Shown here: in pieces, positions 17,271 through 26,010 of the stretch
Numbering within the stretch: position 1 is the stretch's first letter
Layout of the letters: every line of letters begins with the position of its first letter
Source of the DNA: JBGLNJ01 sp041300525
GTDB taxonomy: Bacteria; Chloroflexota; Anaerolineae; Fen-1058
Length of the DNA: 64,000 nt
Assembly (NCBI GenBank): GCA_041300525.1
Contig: JBGLNJ010000001.1
Location: forward strand, 1,302,001-1,366,000
Reading direction: 5' to 3'
The notes under the pieces: model-generated
Told to the model about the DNA's origin: nothing
The model's input: only the letters and a program-made list of their open reading frames with translations
Database searches by the model: none
Made by a program: the position numbers and the translations under genes

Positions 17271-18707
17271 ATGACAAACCGTTCCAAGATTCATTTGCCC
17301 GACGACCGTTACTTTGGCCCCGATCCGCACCAGAAAGAAATAGCGCAACAGCTCTACAACCAGGTAGCCGACTTGCCGCTCATCTGCCCTCACGGCCACG
17401 TTGACCCGCGCATGTTTTCTGACGCCGGCTATTCGTTCGGCACGCCCGCCGACCTGCTCATCATCCCCGATCACTATGTCTTTCGCATGTTGTACTCGCA
17501 GGGCATCCCACTGGAAAAACTGGGGATCCCCCGACGCGCTCCGCGTGGCGGCGAGGTGGAAACCGACCACCGCAAGGTCTGGCAGACGTTCGCCGAAAAC
17601 TTTTATCTGTTTCGCGGCACGCCAACGGGGATGTGGCTGAATCACGAACTAGTCTCCGTCTTTGGCGTCACCGACAAGCTGACGGGCGAATCGGCCCAGG
17701 ACATTTACGACCAGATCGCCGCCCGGATCGAGTCGCCCGAGTTCCGGCCGCGCAAGCTCTTTGATCGCTTCAACATCGAGGTCATGTCCACAACCGACGC
17801 GGCCACCGACCCGCTCCGTCATCATCAGGCCATCCGCGACTCGGGCTGGCAAGGCCGCATCGTGCCCTGCTTCCGCCCCGATGCCGTGATCAACCTGGAT
17901 ACGCCCCGCGAAGCGTGGCGCAAGAACATCGAAGCGTTGAGCCAGGCCAGCGGGATCGAGGTCAACTCGTACCGCGCGTTCATCCGGGCGTTGGAAAACC
18001 GGCGAGCTTTCTTCAAGAGCATGGGCGCTACTGCCACCGACCACGCCGCGCAAACCGCTTACACCGAGGAACTGACCGATGCCGAAGCGCAAGCCGTCTT
18101 CCGGCGCGCGTTGAGGGAGCAGCCTGCCGGCGACGACGCGGCTCGCTTTACCGGGCACATGCTGATCGAGAGCGCACGCATGAGCATCGAGGACGGGCTG
18201 GTGATGCAGTTCCACACCGGCTCGTGCCGCAATCACAATCCGCTGATTTTTGAACACTTTGGCATTGACAAAGGCGCAGACATGCCCATCCAGGGCGAGT
18301 TTACGCGCAACTTGCGCCCCTTGTTGAACCGATACGGCAACGACACTCGCCTGACCCTCATCCTCTTTGCGCTGGACGAAGCAACTTACTCGCGCGAGTT
18401 GGCCCCGCTGGCCGGCCATTATCCCGCGCTCAAGCTCGGCCCAGCCTGGTGGTTCCACGACAGCTTGAACGGCATGATGCGCTACCGCGAGCAGATCACC
18501 GAGACGGCCGGACTCTATAACACCGTCGGCTTTAACGACGACACGCGCGCGTTCCCCTCGATTCCCGCGCGGCACGACCTTTCGCGGCGCGTAGATGCGA
18601 ACTGGATCGCGGGCCTGGTCGTGCGCGGCATCGTGGACATGCAGGACGCCGAAGAGATGATTCAGGATACGGCATATCGGTTGGTCAAAAAGGCTTACAA
18701 GTTGTGA
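17271..18707 (+). CDS. uxaC: Glucuronate/galacturonate isomerase
   Basis: 478 residues from ATG 17271, chosen because GAGGAGA lies 7 bases ahead (an in-frame ATG at 17256 overlaps the preceding stop). UxaC interconverts uronates and ketouronates, entering the hexuronate pathway. Marks: CPHGHVDPRMFSD (metal histidines), RLFDRFNIEV-type segment KLFDRFNIEVMSTTDAATDP cut here at 20 residues, HTGSCRNHNP, and GPAWWFHDSLNGM with MMRYREQITETAG. A short extra peptide (RRAPRGGEV near 17530-17560) lies where relatives have a brief loop and is encoded by a palindrome-like stretch. It joins the nag/URO-D run. Confidence 0.95.
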   Translation: MTNRSKIHLPDDRYFGPDPHQKEIAQQLYNQVADLPLICPHGHVDPRMFSDAGYSFGTPADLLIIPDHYVFRMLYSQGIPLEKLGIPRRAPRGGEVETDHRKVWQTFAENFYLFRGTPTGMWLNHELVSVFGVTDKLTGESAQDIYDQIAARIESPEFRPRKLFDRFNIEVMSTTDAATDPLRHHQAIRDSGWQGRIVPCFRPDAVINLDTPREAWRKNIEALSQASGIEVNSYRAFIRALENRRAFFKSMGATATDHAAQTAYTEELTDAEAQAVFRRALREQPAGDDAARFTGHMLIESARMSIEDGLVMQFHTGSCRNHNPLIFEHFGIDKGADMPIQGEFTRNLRPLLNRYGNDTRLTLILFALDEATYSRELAPLAGHYPALKLGPAWWFHDSLNGMMRYREQITETAGLYNTVGFNDDTRAFPSIPARHDLSRRVDANWIAGLVVRGIVDMQDAEEMIQDTAYRLVKKAYKL

Positions 18708-18768
18708 TGCGTGAGACGTCAAGCGTTATGCGACAGTTGACGTTTGATCACTCGGGAGAAAACAAGAC

Positions 18769-19713
18769 ATGCTGGAAACACTGTCTCAACTCAACATTCT
18801 GCCTCGCTCAATCGTCGTCGCTGAGGCGGGAGAATCTGAACTCGGTCTAGCTCAAACGAAAGCCGGACTGCGTCTGGCAGTTTGGGCTAAGGGAGCAGAC
18901 TCGCCCGCATTCAATGGTTTTGAAGGCGAGCATAGCGAACACGCAGGCGGGACGCTCCTGCTCGGCCCGAACAGCCCGCGCAACGCGCACGGCCTCCGCG
19001 CTCATCTGCCGTGGCTCAAGCCGATGACGCTGGGATTGCGCACGTCGGCGGGGCTGGGCGACCGGCTGGGATTGGCGACGCCGGGACACGTACGGGCCGT
19101 GCGGGCAGCGGGGGGGGACATTGCGCCGATTTTTGCCCAGCAGTCTATCCGCGAGATGACGCGCACGGGCCGCAGTCCCCAGCAGGTGATGGACGATGCC
19201 ACCTGGGGCATTTTTGCTGAAGGCTGGCGCGAAGGCTTTGGCGCAGACGCCGATCACTTGAAAACGCCCGCCGATATTGACGCCTGTGTGGCAGCCGGCT
19301 TTACGTTCTTTACGATTGACCCCGGCGAGTACGTGAACAACTCGGCAGAAACGATGGCGCTCGCCGACCTGCGCGCCGCCGTAGACGGGCTGCCCTCCAA
19401 TCTCCAATACCCAATCTCCACGCGGAGCGTCCAATCCAGATCATTCGATGTCGAAGGTTATACCATCACCCTTGACGAACACACACTCTTGAAAGCGGCG
19501 GTCAAGTATGGCCGCGCCGTAGCGCACGTCGCCGCCATGCATCGGCATCTGATGCAGGCCACGGGCGGACGGAACTGCGAACTCGAAGTCTCGGTGGACG
19601 AAACCGAAACGCCCACGTCGCACGCCTTTTTCGTCGCGCCGTTCTTTTTCGTGCTGGCGATGCTGTGCATGGTGGGCGTCACGCGGGGCGAAGCCATGCC
19701 GAATGTCGAGTGA
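18769..19713 (+). pseudogene. uxaE: Tagaturonate epimerase family protein (UxaE-like), truncated
   Basis: Residues 1 to about 288 match the tagaturonate/fructuronate epimerase family (LGLRTSAGLGDRLGLATPGH, TWGIFAEGWREGFGADADHLKTP, TFFTIDPGEYV, LEVSVDETETPTSH). After HAFFVA (about 19632) the frame enters a hydrophobic PFFFVLAMLCMVGV end that does not belong to the family, whose members run on for 100-200 more residues. A peptide insert SNLQYPISTRSVQS (near 19400-19440) is encoded by a short CCAATCTCC-type repeat. UxaE would work directly after UxaC in uronate breakdown, so the locus is coherent up to the break. Confidence 0.8.
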
Positions 19714-19744
19714 CGAATGTCGAATACCTATCCTTCGACATTCG
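19714..19744. repeat. Perfect 11-base hairpin between convergent genes
   Basis: CGAATGTCGAA (19714-19724) pairs perfectly with TTCGACATTCG (19734-19744), and shorter copies of the same motif flank it. It lies between convergent gene ends, so a terminator role is possible, but there is no T-run. Confidence 0.6.
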
Positions 19745-19757
19745 CAATTCGACATTT

Positions 19758-21397
19758 TCAGCGGCGGCGAAGGGGATAGGCCTTGCGAAAAGCCGCCCGC
19801 GCGTCGGATAGCACGACGTCATCTTTCCACGCGCCTTGCAAAGAAAAGTGGCGCATCGGGCGCAACGTGTCGCGGAGGTGCGAGAAAAAGGTCGTGCGGC
19901 CGGCAGGCACGCGATATTCCTGGCGCAGCCGGTCAAGGTGATACTCGATCTGCGCCTCGATGGTGGCTGCATCTTCCGGCTCAAAGATCGTCTCGTTCGC
20001 AGGGCAAGGATGCTTTTCGCACTGGCACGTGACGAGGACGCCGTCCTCGACCAATTCCCACGTGCGAACGGCAATCGGCTTGTTGCCTGCCGTTAATACT
20101 CCGGCCATCACCACCGGCTCGCGCGCGTCCACGCGGACTTGTATCTTGTTGCCCGTGGCAACGCCGAGCGATTCGTACACTTTGCTCCGACGCGCCACCG
20201 CGGCCTCGGCGGCCGCCTGACGCTCGCGCTCCATCTTTTTGCGCTTGAGCGATGAGACGTGAGTTTTTTCCGGCTCCTGAACCGGGGCCGGTGGAGGCGC
20301 TGGCTCTGGCGGAGCGGCCTTTTCTTCTCTCGCCGGCGCAACGATCTTGGCGGGCTGGCCTTCGGCGGCGTGGCACAACCCCACGTGCTCGCGGCACGTG
20401 CCGCCAGCGGCTCGATGTGGTGCAGCAACGGATCCCATACGACCGTGCGCGTCACCGTGGTCGTGCGGTTTTCGATCTGCACCACGCGCACGACTTTAGG
20501 CTGCTCGACGACGAGCAGGTTGACCAGCGCCAGCTCCACGCGCAGTTTGTACTTGGCCTCGACGTCAGCCAGTTTGGATTGCCGTTCGGCGCGCGCGGCG
20601 GCGAGCTTGCTTTCCACTCCGGCGCGCTTGTCTTCGTCGGCGGCGCGCTCGGCCCGGCGCTGCAAGTCGCGTTCGATCTGGTCATAGTATTCCTCCAAGC
20701 GAGCACGGTCGAGGTCGAGGTAACGCGCCGCGTGAAGTTGGAGACCCTCGATAGCCGGGGCCAGCTCGTCGAGCGCGGCATGGGTGGCGCGTTGCAGCAG
20801 TTCATCCAGCGCAGCGCGCGAGAGCGGATTGGCCTCTTTGCTCCAACGCATCGGCGCGGGCGAAAGGTTCTTGAACGCCGGCGCGGCTTCCAACGGGGCC
20901 AACTCTTCAATCCGCGCCAGTTCCTTCACCGCATGTCCCGCCTGCGCATCCATCATCACCGAAACGAGTTGTTCGCGCTTTTCGTCCGTGATCAGCGCCG
21001 CCTTGAAGTTGAAGCGCACGTAATGGCACATCGCGCGCGATTCGGTCTGGCGCGGCGCTTCGACCAGCCGGGCATTGGGCAAGGTCAACGCCGCGCGGGC
21101 CAAGTCGGCCAGGCCGTGCTTGTCCAGCCGCACCTGGTTGACGTACAGCCGGCCACACAGCGGCTCGCTGCGGGCTGATTCGGCCATCTGCTCGACGAGC
21201 GGATGGCCATAGCCCAGGCGCGTCACCTCAGCGGACGGGCCGACGTCTTCAAAGGCGAAACGTTGCAAGGCAGGCACGCGCCACTGCGCCGTCAAATCAT
21301 CCGGCAGCAGCACGTCATAGACGCCATCGGCGGCAGGCTCTACCAACGCCCCGGCATGGCGGCAGTAGTTCAAGACGAAATCGGCTAGTTCAGTCAT
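19758..21397 (-). pseudogene. Unknown coiled-coil protein, partner of SNF2 helicase, frameshifted
   Basis: Two overlapping reading frames on the minus strand form one protein: residues from 21397 (MTELADFVLNYCRHAGALVE) to about 20400, then a shift into the frame ending at 19758. The first part has a long charged coiled coil (about residues 215-275, EEYYDQIERDLQRRAERAAD), then VVWDPLLHHIEPLAA, where the break occurs next to a possible zinc-binding CREHVGLCH. The C-terminal part is DUF-like with TIFEPEDAATIEAQIEYHLD. I do not know the family. The gene lies downstream of a SNF2 helicase on the same strand, with a HIT gene between. Confidence 0.65.
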
Positions 21398-21406
21398 ACA
21401 GGTCTC

Positions 21407-21437
21407 AGATGTCGGAGGTCAGGGGTCGGAGGTCGGA
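21407..21437. repeat. GTCGGAG-type degenerate short repeat
   Basis: Repeated GTCGGAGGTC/GGGTCGG units just upstream of the minus-strand gene starting at 21397. The rest of the 159-base gap to the HIT gene shows nothing else. Confidence 0.5.
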
Positions 21438-21556
21438 CTGGGCGACTCGATTCCCAGCGATCGCAATTTAAAAGATTCTGACGAAGGACAAACCCTCGGA
21501 TAGTATCGAGTTGCCGCTGGGCTTGCGGCGATACCTTCCTGTTAAAGACCGCCCAC

Positions 21557-22009
21557 TTACCCACGCATACTTGGAATTCGGCGCGCGATTAAGCGGTCAA
21601 CTCCAACACATCGTAATCCGGCGCTCACTTGCCCCCGCTTGTTCGCTGGCTGCTTGAGCCAGTAACGTATCCCTTTGCCCGCAAGTGGCTCGTCAGCATA
21701 GCGTGGAATTACGTGCAGGTGAGCATGAAAGACCTCCTGCCCCGCTACACCGCCGCTGTTCCAGCCGATGTTGTAGCCCTGTGGTTCGTATTCCGCATCG
21801 AGCAACTCTTTCACCTGCTTTAGAAGCGAGAAGGTCGCCGTCCACTGCTCCTGGGTAAGATCAAAGACCGTCTCTCTGTGCTCTTTGGGAATAATGATGC
21901 CCGACCCGATCAATACCTCGTGCGGCGACTCCAAGAACTGGCAGTGTTCATTCTCAAGTACGACCAGTTGCTTTTCACTATGTTCCACATGGCAGAATGG
22001 GCATGTCAT
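21557..22009 (-). CDS. HIT family nucleotide hydrolase/transferase
   Basis: 150 residues from ATG 22009, preceded on the minus strand by GAGGAG; the longer frame to 22210 overlaps the helicase end. CPFCHVEHSEKQLVVLEN opens with a zinc-type CxxC, and HAHLHVIPRY (residues 98-107) is the histidine triad with its nucleophilic middle His. HIT proteins hydrolyse or transfer nucleotides such as AMP conjugates or Ap4A. The last 25 residues (RGQVSAGLRCVGVDRLIARR) extend past the usual end and may be readthrough of unrelated DNA. Confidence 0.88.
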   Translation of the reverse strand: MTCPFCHVEHSEKQLVVLENEHCQFLESPHEVLIGSGIIIPKEHRETVFDLTQEQWTATFSLLKQVKELLDAEYEPQGYNIGWNSGGVAGQEVFHAHLHVIPRYADEPLAGKGIRYWLKQPANKRGQVSAGLRCVGVDRLIARRIPSMRG

Positions 22010-22109
22010 ATTCGGCTCCTCTAAACCAAGGCGAAAGCTTTGCGCCGGATAACTTTGCTTCGCTGCGAAGGCAAGCGCCGAACGGCCAACGGCATCTCTT
22101 CGCCATTCG

Positions 22110-23933
22110 TCATTCGGCGGAAAAGTCCTGGCCGAACAGCGCCTCGTCGTATTCGCGCGTGTGTTGATACGATTCGCGCGCTTCGACCAATGCGTCGCCC
22201 AGTTCGGCAAAGCCGGTGGCGGCTTGTTCGGGCGTTTGAGCGCGCGCCCAAACGTCCATCACCAAGTCCTCAAAGTCGCGCTCGTCGGAGAGTTGCCCCA
22301 GGATCATGCCCATCTCGCCGATGACGAGCTCAAACATATTCAGCTTGCGGTCGAGAATGTCCAGGATGTAATCTTCGATGGTGCCCTCGGCGGAGAGGTT
22401 AAAGATGTCCACCTCGCGCGTCTGGCCCACGCGGTGGATGCGGCCCACGCGCTGCTCGATGCGCATCGGGTTCCACGGCAAGTCAAAGTTCACCATCGTC
22501 CGGCAGAATTGCAGATTGCGCCCCTCGCCGGCCGCCTCGGTGGACAGCAGCACACGCGCGCTTTTTTCAAAGCGACGAATGGCCTCGTTCTTTTCCACCG
22601 ACGACATGCTGCCGTGATACATCACAAAATCAAGCCCCATCTTGCGGAGCCGCTCGGCCAGCATGTCCAGCGTGACGCGAAAGTGAGTAAAGATAATGAC
22701 CTTGCCCGGATCGCTGCCAGGCACGGCTTGGGCAAAAGGCTGCAAGAGTTTTTCCAGCGCGGCGGCCTTGGCCCACGTGTGGACGTTCACGGCGCGGTCG
22801 GCCAGCGCCAACAACTCGTCGCGGTGCGCCTGCATCACGCCCGACTGGGCCAGCTTGAGCAGCGTGGGGCGAGCGGCCAGCGGCGAGCTGCCGATCTCGC
22901 GCTGCAGCGTCTGGAGCGTAAAACGGTGCGCGGTGGATAGAACGGGCGCTTCGTCCGGCTCTTCGCGCTCACCGTTTTCTTCGGGTGCTTCACCGGCGGG
23001 CTTGATCTGCGCGCGGACAAAGGCAGACACGTCGTCATACAGCGCGCGCTCGTCGAGGCCGAGCGCCAGGCGGACGACGTGCGCGCGGCGCGGGGGCAGT
23101 TGCAGCCCCACCTGGCCGCGCACGTGGCGCACCATCACGTCGGCCAGCAGCTCGCGCAGCCTGCCGCGATTCTTGGGCAGGCGCGGGTCGCCGTGGGCGA
23201 CGAACTGTTTTTGAAACTCGCGCGGAGTTTTGAGTTGCCCGGGCTTGAGGATCGTGATGAGGTTATAGAGTTCGTCCAGGCTGTTCTGCACCGGCGTGGC
23301 CGTGAGCAGCAGGATGTATTTCTTTTGGAGCGCGTTGACAAACTTCCACGACACGCTGACGCGGTTCTTGAGGTGATGGGCTTCGTCCACGATGACGAGG
23401 TCGTAGACGATGTGTGAGATGGCCTCGCGGTGCTCGGCGCGGCGCGCCGTCGCCAGTGACGCAATGACGCAGGGAAAGTTGGCCCAGGCTTGCGCGCCCA
23501 GCGCGCGAAAGTCCGGGTCAAAGCTGGCGACAAAATCGCCCAGGCGGAACTTGTTCGCCAGCTCCTCGCGCCATTGTTCGACCAGCGCCGGCGGCGTGAG
23601 GATCAACACGCGCCCGGCCATCTGGCGCACCAGGTATTCCTTGAGCACCAGGCCCGCCTCGATGGTCTTGCCCAGGCCGACCTCGTCGCACAGCAGTCCG
23701 CGTCCTCGCAGGCGGCGGAGCGCCGTTTGCGCGGCTTTGACCTGGTAGTCGAACGGAGCAAAGTCCAGGCTATCCCGGCAGGCCAGCTCGTCAAAGCCGG
23801 AGACCAACACCAGCCGCTCGGCTTGCAGCCGCAAGAGGTAGGCTTCGCGCTCCACAAACGTCCCGGCGGCGACGGCGTCGAGGACGCGGTCAGCGCCGGG
23901 AGAAAGTCGGATGTCAAAGGCAGACCGATCCAT
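22110..23933 (-). CDS. SNF2-family DEAD/DEAH helicase
   Basis: About 607 residues from ATG 23933 (an in-frame start at 24002 is less likely). A complete Swi2/Snf2 ATPase: motif I DEVGLGKTIEAG (about residues 83-94), motif II VDEAHH, motif III LLLTATPVQNS, an acidic insert near residues 315-335 (EENGEREEPDE), then motif V STEAAGEGRNLQF and motif VI EQRVGRIHRVGQT. Relatives are stand-alone bacterial RapA-like helicases. The downstream minus-strand partner protein and the interposed HIT gene suggest a three-gene run; a DNA repair, transcription or defence role cannot be chosen from sequence alone. Confidence 0.92.
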   Translation of the reverse strand: MDRSAFDIRLSPGADRVLDAVAAGTFVEREAYLLRLQAERLVLVSGFDELACRDSLDFAPFDYQVKAAQTALRRLRGRGLLCDEVGLGKTIEAGLVLKEYLVRQMAGRVLILTPPALVEQWREELANKFRLGDFVASFDPDFRALGAQAWANFPCVIASLATARRAEHREAISHIVYDLVIVDEAHHLKNRVSVSWKFVNALQKKYILLLTATPVQNSLDELYNLITILKPGQLKTPREFQKQFVAHGDPRLPKNRGRLRELLADVMVRHVRGQVGLQLPPRRAHVVRLALGLDERALYDDVSAFVRAQIKPAGEAPEENGEREEPDEAPVLSTAHRFTLQTLQREIGSSPLAARPTLLKLAQSGVMQAHRDELLALADRAVNVHTWAKAAALEKLLQPFAQAVPGSDPGKVIIFTHFRVTLDMLAERLRKMGLDFVMYHGSMSSVEKNEAIRRFEKSARVLLSTEAAGEGRNLQFCRTMVNFDLPWNPMRIEQRVGRIHRVGQTREVDIFNLSAEGTIEDYILDILDRKLNMFELVIGEMGMILGQLSDERDFEDLVMDVWARAQTPEQAATGFAELGDALVEARESYQHTREYDEALFGQDFSAE

Positions 23934-24108
23934 ATCCAATGTATCTTCCAAGTCGGGGAGCTTTCGGCGACAATCGCCCTTCGCCCCTGACTTGCTGATC
24001 ACGTCGTCCGAATAGACGGTTCAACGTGGTTCCTACTATCAATCTTATGGCCGGCGTGATTATACCATGCAAAAGCTACCGGTGTGTGACTTTTGAGAGA
24101 CCGTTCGG

Positions 24109-24137
24109 TTGCCGGAAATTGGAATGTGTGGTATACT
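24109..24137 (+). promoter_or_regulatory. Promoter of the cold-shock leader
   Basis: TTGCCG (24109-24114) and TATACT (24132-24137) with a 17-base spacer. It fires towards csp, away from the helicase. The predicted transcript would have a leader of about 130 bases. Confidence 0.7.
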
Positions 24138-24183
24138 ATCAATCAGTAGGATGTAGTAATCCCTGTCTCGGTTGATAATCAAT

Positions 24184-24217
24184 AACCGCCCAGGCTTATG
24201 CGCCTGGGCGGTTTCTT
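24184..24217 (+). terminator. Strong hairpin with T-run inside the csp leader
   Basis: CCGCCCAGGC and GCCTGGGCGG pair around TTATGC, followed by TTTCTTTTT. This is a textbook intrinsic terminator only about 45 bases after the predicted start of transcription and 60 bases before the cold-shock gene. It could be an attenuator of csp or the end of a small RNA; TATCAA and TTGATA segments ahead of it could form a competing stem. Confidence 0.75.
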
Positions 24218-24276
24218 TTTCCGCCGGTTTGCAGCTCACTCCAGCCTACATGTCTCGATGAAAGGAAAAGAAAACA

Positions 24277-24486
24277 ATGAGCGAACGCATATCCGGCACG
24301 ATCAAATGGTTCGACGCGGGCAAAGGCTATGGCTTTATCGCGCGCGACGGTGGCGTGGACGTCTTTGTCCACCACTCTGCCATCCAGACCGAGGGCTACC
24401 GCACGCTCGCAGAAGGTCAGCGTGTCGAGTTCGAGGTCGAGCAAGGCCCCAAGGGCGCCAAGGCCAGCAACGTCATTGCCCTGTAG
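24277..24486 (+). CDS. csp: Cold shock protein (CspA family)
   Basis: 69 residues, a single cold-shock (OB-fold) domain. GTIKWFDAGKGYGFIARDGG carries RNP1 (KGYGFI) and VDVFVHHSAI carries RNP2, both needed for single-stranded nucleic-acid binding. ATG 24277 follows AAAGGAAAAG. The leader holds a terminator-like hairpin, so expression may be set by transcript readthrough, a common theme for cold-shock genes. It is followed after 125 bases by an RRM gene, another RNA-binding protein. Confidence 0.95.
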   Translation: MSERISGTIKWFDAGKGYGFIARDGGVDVFVHHSAIQTEGYRTLAEGQRVEFEVEQGPKGAKASNVIAL

Positions 24487-24611
24487 CCGGGGCGATAGCG
24501 AGATATTCACCCGTAGCGACGGCCGCCACCACAGGCCTTGGTGCCTGGGCTGCGGTCCGGCGCAACAAGCAGCCCGGGCGGGAACGCTCCGGCAAGTACA
24601 AGGAAACCTAA

Positions 24612-24911
24612 ATGAGCAAGAAACTGTATGTTGGTAATTTGCCCTACAGCGTCACCGATACGGCGCTGCGCGAAATGTTCACCTCGCTCGGCGCGGTGAG
24701 CAGTGTGTCCGTCATCACCGACCGCGATACGGGCCGGCCCAAGGGCTTTGCTTTCGTCGAGATGGCCGACGACGCCGCTGCGACGCAGGCGATCAGCCAG
24801 ATCAATGGTAAGACACTCGAGAACCGGACGATCACCGTTGCCGAGGCTCGCCCGCAGGCGCCGCGATCCGGTTCCGGTGGCGGACGCAGCGGAGATTGGG
24901 GCCGGCGTTAG
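24612..24911 (+). CDS. RNA-binding protein with one RRM domain
   Basis: 99 residues. LYVGNL (RNP2, residues 5-10) and KGFAFVEM (RNP1, about residues 43-50) define a canonical RRM, like the small glycine-rich Rbp proteins of cyanobacteria and Chloroflexota. The tail is glycine/arginine-rich (RSGSGGGRSGDWGRR). These proteins are often cold-induced, which fits the csp neighbour. The ATG at 24612 has a weak upstream AAGGAAACC. Confidence 0.93.
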   Translation: MSKKLYVGNLPYSVTDTALREMFTSLGAVSSVSVITDRDTGRPKGFAFVEMADDAAATQAISQINGKTLENRTITVAEARPQAPRSGSGGGRSGDWGRR

Positions 24912-25005
24912 TTGGCGAGGCCTTTCGCTTTGCGCTTTTAACATCGGTAGGCCAAATCGCGCTTGGGCGGGTGTTTTCCGCCAGCGCCAGGCAGGAGGAT
25001 TAGCA

Positions 25006-25506
25006 ATGAGTTTCCAGCAATTGCAGCCGGGTGACCGGATTTCTCATCCGATGTATGGGCTTGGCGTGGTCGAAGGCAGGACGACGCTCGATCAGGCTGG
25101 TCAGGCCACGGACTTTTACCGTGTGCGCCTGTCCCATGGGAGCATGTTGACTGTGCCCGTGGATCGCGCCCAAGCCCTGGGGCTTCGTCTGGTCGTCAAT
25201 GGCTTGGCGATCACCGTGGCTTGTCTGCGCGATTCCATGCGTCCTCTCCCCGATAACGACCGCGAGCGAGTCGTCCAACTCCAGGCCTGCTGGCAGGCTC
25301 CACAGCCGGCGGCCCTGGCCGGGGCGGTGCGCGACCTGATGGGCCGAAGCCGCACCCGCCGGCTCACGCCAGGCGACAAGCGGTGGCTGGCCAGTGCATG
25401 CGAGCGCCTGAGCGCCGAGGCGGCATTGGTAGATGCTATTGACTTGTTCCAGGCGCGGGCTGCTATCCAGCAAGAGGTTGCCCTGCTCAAATCAGATGCA
25501 GCCTGA
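25006..25506 (+). CDS. CarD family transcriptional regulator
   Basis: 166 residues from ATG 25006, with GGAGGA spaced 8 bases ahead. The N-terminal CarD/TRCF RNA-polymerase interaction domain reads PGDRISHPMYGLGVVEG and the SMLTVPVDRA strand; the helical C-terminal region ends ERLSAEAALVDAIDLFQ. CarD binds the RNA polymerase beta subunit and stabilises open complexes, often at rRNA promoters. It is the last of three small nucleic-acid-binding genes and is closed by a strong terminator at 25531. Confidence 0.9.
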   Translation: MSFQQLQPGDRISHPMYGLGVVEGRTTLDQAGQATDFYRVRLSHGSMLTVPVDRAQALGLRLVVNGLAITVACLRDSMRPLPDNDRERVVQLQACWQAPQPAALAGAVRDLMGRSRTRRLTPGDKRWLASACERLSAEAALVDAIDLFQARAAIQQEVALLKSDAA

Positions 25507-25530
25507 ATCTTGGGATAACCTACGATACCG

Positions 25531-25566
25531 AAACCCCCGGCAAGTGCTTGCCGGGGGTTTATTTTT
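25531..25566 (+). terminator. Intrinsic terminator after carD
   Basis: AAACCCCCGGCAAG and CTTGCCGGGGGTTT form a perfect palindrome followed by ATTTTTG. The next 160 bases, up to the RNA fragment at 25728, hold nothing I recognise. Confidence 0.9.
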
Positions 25567-25727
25567 GTGTTGCTGGGCAGTATGCCAAGTTGCGTGCAAA
25601 TTGCCGGTTCGCCCGCGGTCGAACTGCGGGCGGAAAAGTTTCGCGCCGTTATGCCCGGCTTGCTCCAACCAAAAGCCCTGACCCGATGAGTCAAGGCTCG
25701 GTGTTTCAAATAACCAAACAGTGCTTG

Positions 25728-25978
25728 TAGGCCGGATAGGATTCGAACCTACATGTCCTCTCGGACGGGAGATTTTAAGAACCCCGAACGTTCCTACCGT
25801 GTTCCCACGTGGGGGACTGCCCTGGAAGACCAAATCTCCTACACTGCCTCGCGTCGAGTCTCCCGTAGTTTTGATTTTGCGTGAGTCAACACTTTGCGTG
25901 AGACCCCTACGGTCAAACTGCCTAACTTGTCGCCGAGTCTCCCGTAGTCTTGATCTTCCGTGAGTCAACGCCTTAGCC
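25728..25978 (-). ncRNA. Promoter-driven structured RNA ending in a class II tRNA-like 3' half
   Basis: Read on the minus strand, 25781-25728 is the 3' half of a class II tRNA: an anticodon-loop-like CTTAAAA then TCTCC, a variable-arm hairpin GTCC-GAGA-GGAC, a T-arm GTAGG-TTCGAAT-CCTAT, the acceptor strand CCGGCCT and A73, most like tRNA-Leu. No matching 5' acceptor (AGGCCGG) is found upstream. Instead there are two similar copies of an approximately 38-base segment (GACTACGGGAGACTC core) about 90 bases apart, and a consensus promoter at 25983-26010. It may be a broken tRNA, a tmRNA-like RNA or something new. Confidence 0.45.
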
Positions 25979-25982
25979 GAAG

Positions 25983-26010
25983 ATTATATCCCGGTTCTCC
26001 CATGTGTCAA
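25983..26010 (-). promoter_or_regulatory. Consensus sigma-70 type promoter
   Basis: On the minus strand TTGACA (26010-26005) and TATAAT (25988-25983) are separated by 16 bases, the same layout as the tRNA-Met promoter at 33561-33588. It points into the structured RNA. The 360 bases between here and the gene ending at 26373 hold no recognisable gene. Confidence 0.85.

Noticed and set aside
25728..25978. Calling this RNA a tmRNA
   Set aside because: The 3' T-arm and acceptor fit a tRNA, but no complementary 5' end and no ALAA-type tag frame could be found.
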